Under the pieces are notes generated by a model that made no database searches, was not told the DNA's origin, and saw only the letters and a list, made by a program, of their open reading frames with translations. The translations under genes were made by a program, and so were the position numbers. A DNA stretch of 6,319 nucleotides from Pseudomonadota bacterium (GTDB taxonomy: Bacteria > Pseudomonadota > Alphaproteobacteria > Rhizobiales > Hyphomicrobiaceae): positions 1 through 6,319 of the forward strand of contig JAEWCT010000175.1 of assembly GCA_023390485.1 (NCBI GenBank). The letters run 5' to 3'. Of the stretch, positions 5,775 to 6,319 are shown one piece after another (within the stretch, counting starts at the first letter, position 1; the number at the start of each line of letters is the position of its first letter).

Positions 5775-6181
5775 TGACGTTACCCGACGAACTCGTTGCC
5801 GACGGCGTCGCAGTGCCCTTGGCAATACCGGTTTTGCTTTCGACAGATATCGAGCGTTCGGTGGAAACCTACGACAGCAAGGGCTTCGCCGTCGTACGTG
5901 CCGCCCATAATTATCTCATTCTGAGGCGGCGAGCCGTCGAAGTGCACGTATCGTCGGTCGCTCAGATCCCCGAGCCACATTGCGTTTCCGCCTACATTCG
6001 CGTCGCCGACGTCGATGAATGGTATTCGGCGTTCAAAATTGGCCCGGCGAAGCGTCTGTCCGAGATTTCGGACAAACCTTGGGGCATGCGTGAATTCCAT
6101 TTCATCGACGATGACGGAAATCTTCTCAATATCGGCCAGATGCTGCAGACGCACACCGCATATCCGTTAGGCGACGCTTGA
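5771..6181 (+). CDS. VOC/glyoxalase-fold protein, bleomycin-resistance-like
   Basis: This 136-aa protein has two βαβββ-type halves, as in the bleomycin-resistance branch of the vicinal oxygen chelate superfamily. The first half runs from AIPVLLSTDIERSVETYDSK (about 18-37) through YLILRRRAVEVHVSS (48-62), and the second from SAYIRVADVDEWYSAF (73-88) to WGMREFHFIDDDGNLLNIGQ (105-124). Candidate metal or ligand residues are H59 and H110, but bleomycin-binding relatives bind no metal, so catalysis cannot be inferred. The ATG at 5771 overlaps the hmuV stop and has CGGAG (5756-5760) upstream. The open frame extends further upstream inside hmuV, but that part is not family-like. It is co-translated with the heme importer. 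A role in sequestering or handling heme or a heme product is a guess; a small-molecule binding protein of unrelated role is equally possible. Confidence 0.85.
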   Translation: MMTLPDELVADGVAVPLAIPVLLSTDIERSVETYDSKGFAVVRAAHNYLILRRRAVEVHVSSVAQIPEPHCVSAYIRVADVDEWYSAFKIGPAKRLSEISDKPWGMREFHFIDDDGNLLNIGQMLQTHTAYPLGDA

Positions 6182-6319
6182 GGATAATGTTGACTTTTTA
6201 TGGACACAACAATAGCGTTCCGCCGCGGCGTGCGGATTTCTCGTCTCGGTGGCGCTCCGCAAAGTCGAATTTGAAATGCGTCTTAGGGCAAACTGACTTC
6301 CCGTCTCGCAGCTCTGAGA
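6182..6319. other. Right-edge spacer, no supported gene
   Basis: The 138 bases after the VOC gene contain TTGACT (6190-6195), a possible -35 without a good -10, and a GC-rich palindrome CGCCGCGGCG (6221-6230). They also contain a weak stem TCCGC/GCGGA (6219-6223/6232-6236) followed by TTTCTC, a poor terminator candidate for the operon. Two minus-strand frames stay open to the right edge (ending near 6167 and 6198), but their translations are unlike any protein I know and are probably chance. Confidence 0.4.

Noticed and set aside
6219..6236. Intrinsic terminator after the operon
   Set aside because: Only a 5 bp stem with an 8-base loop and a broken T-run; too weak to call.
6167..6319. Possible C-terminus of a minus-strand gene entering from the right edge
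   Set aside because: Two different frames are equally open, both with unremarkable Ser/Arg-rich translations; one would overlap the VOC gene end. No support.

Overview
The window looks like chromosome of an alphaproteobacterium, most likely of the order Hyphomicrobiales (rhizobia, Hyphomicrobium and relatives). The reasons are moderately high GC with G/C-rich third codon positions, and a HmuP (HemP)-HmuT-HmuU-HmuV gene order of the kind described in rhizobia. A DUF2126-type transglutaminase also lies beside a COG4307-type zinc peptidase. The genus cannot be fixed from sequence alone.

Left part (1-1762): a divergent pair. On the minus strand is the start of a large transglutaminase-like protein cut by the window edge (1-352); it has no stop inside the window. 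On the plus strand is a zinc-ribbon metallopeptidase (683-1762). The 330-base spacer between them holds two good hairpins. One, read on the minus strand, ends in a T-run like an intrinsic terminator. It sits in what would be the leader of the transglutaminase gene.

Right part (1763-6181): seven closely spaced plus-strand genes that read as one operon. It begins at a control region of overlapping palindromes (1763-1784) and two leader hairpins (1791-1828). First come two genes I do not recognise (61 and 188 aa). They are followed by hmuP (heme-uptake regulator/accessory), hmuT (periplasmic heme-binding protein), hmuU (FecCD-type permease), hmuV (ATPase) and a VOC/bleomycin-resistance-fold protein. 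The last four are joined by 4-base stop/start overlaps or a gap of a few bases. HmuT, HmuU and HmuV together would form the ABC importer that moves heme from periplasm to cytoplasm. The outer-membrane receptor, the TonB system and a heme-degrading enzyme are not in the window.

The least explained content is the set of unknown genes tied to heme import: the 61-aa and 188-aa proteins upstream and the VOC protein downstream, together with the palindromic control region in front of them. The last 138 bases hold no gene I can support.
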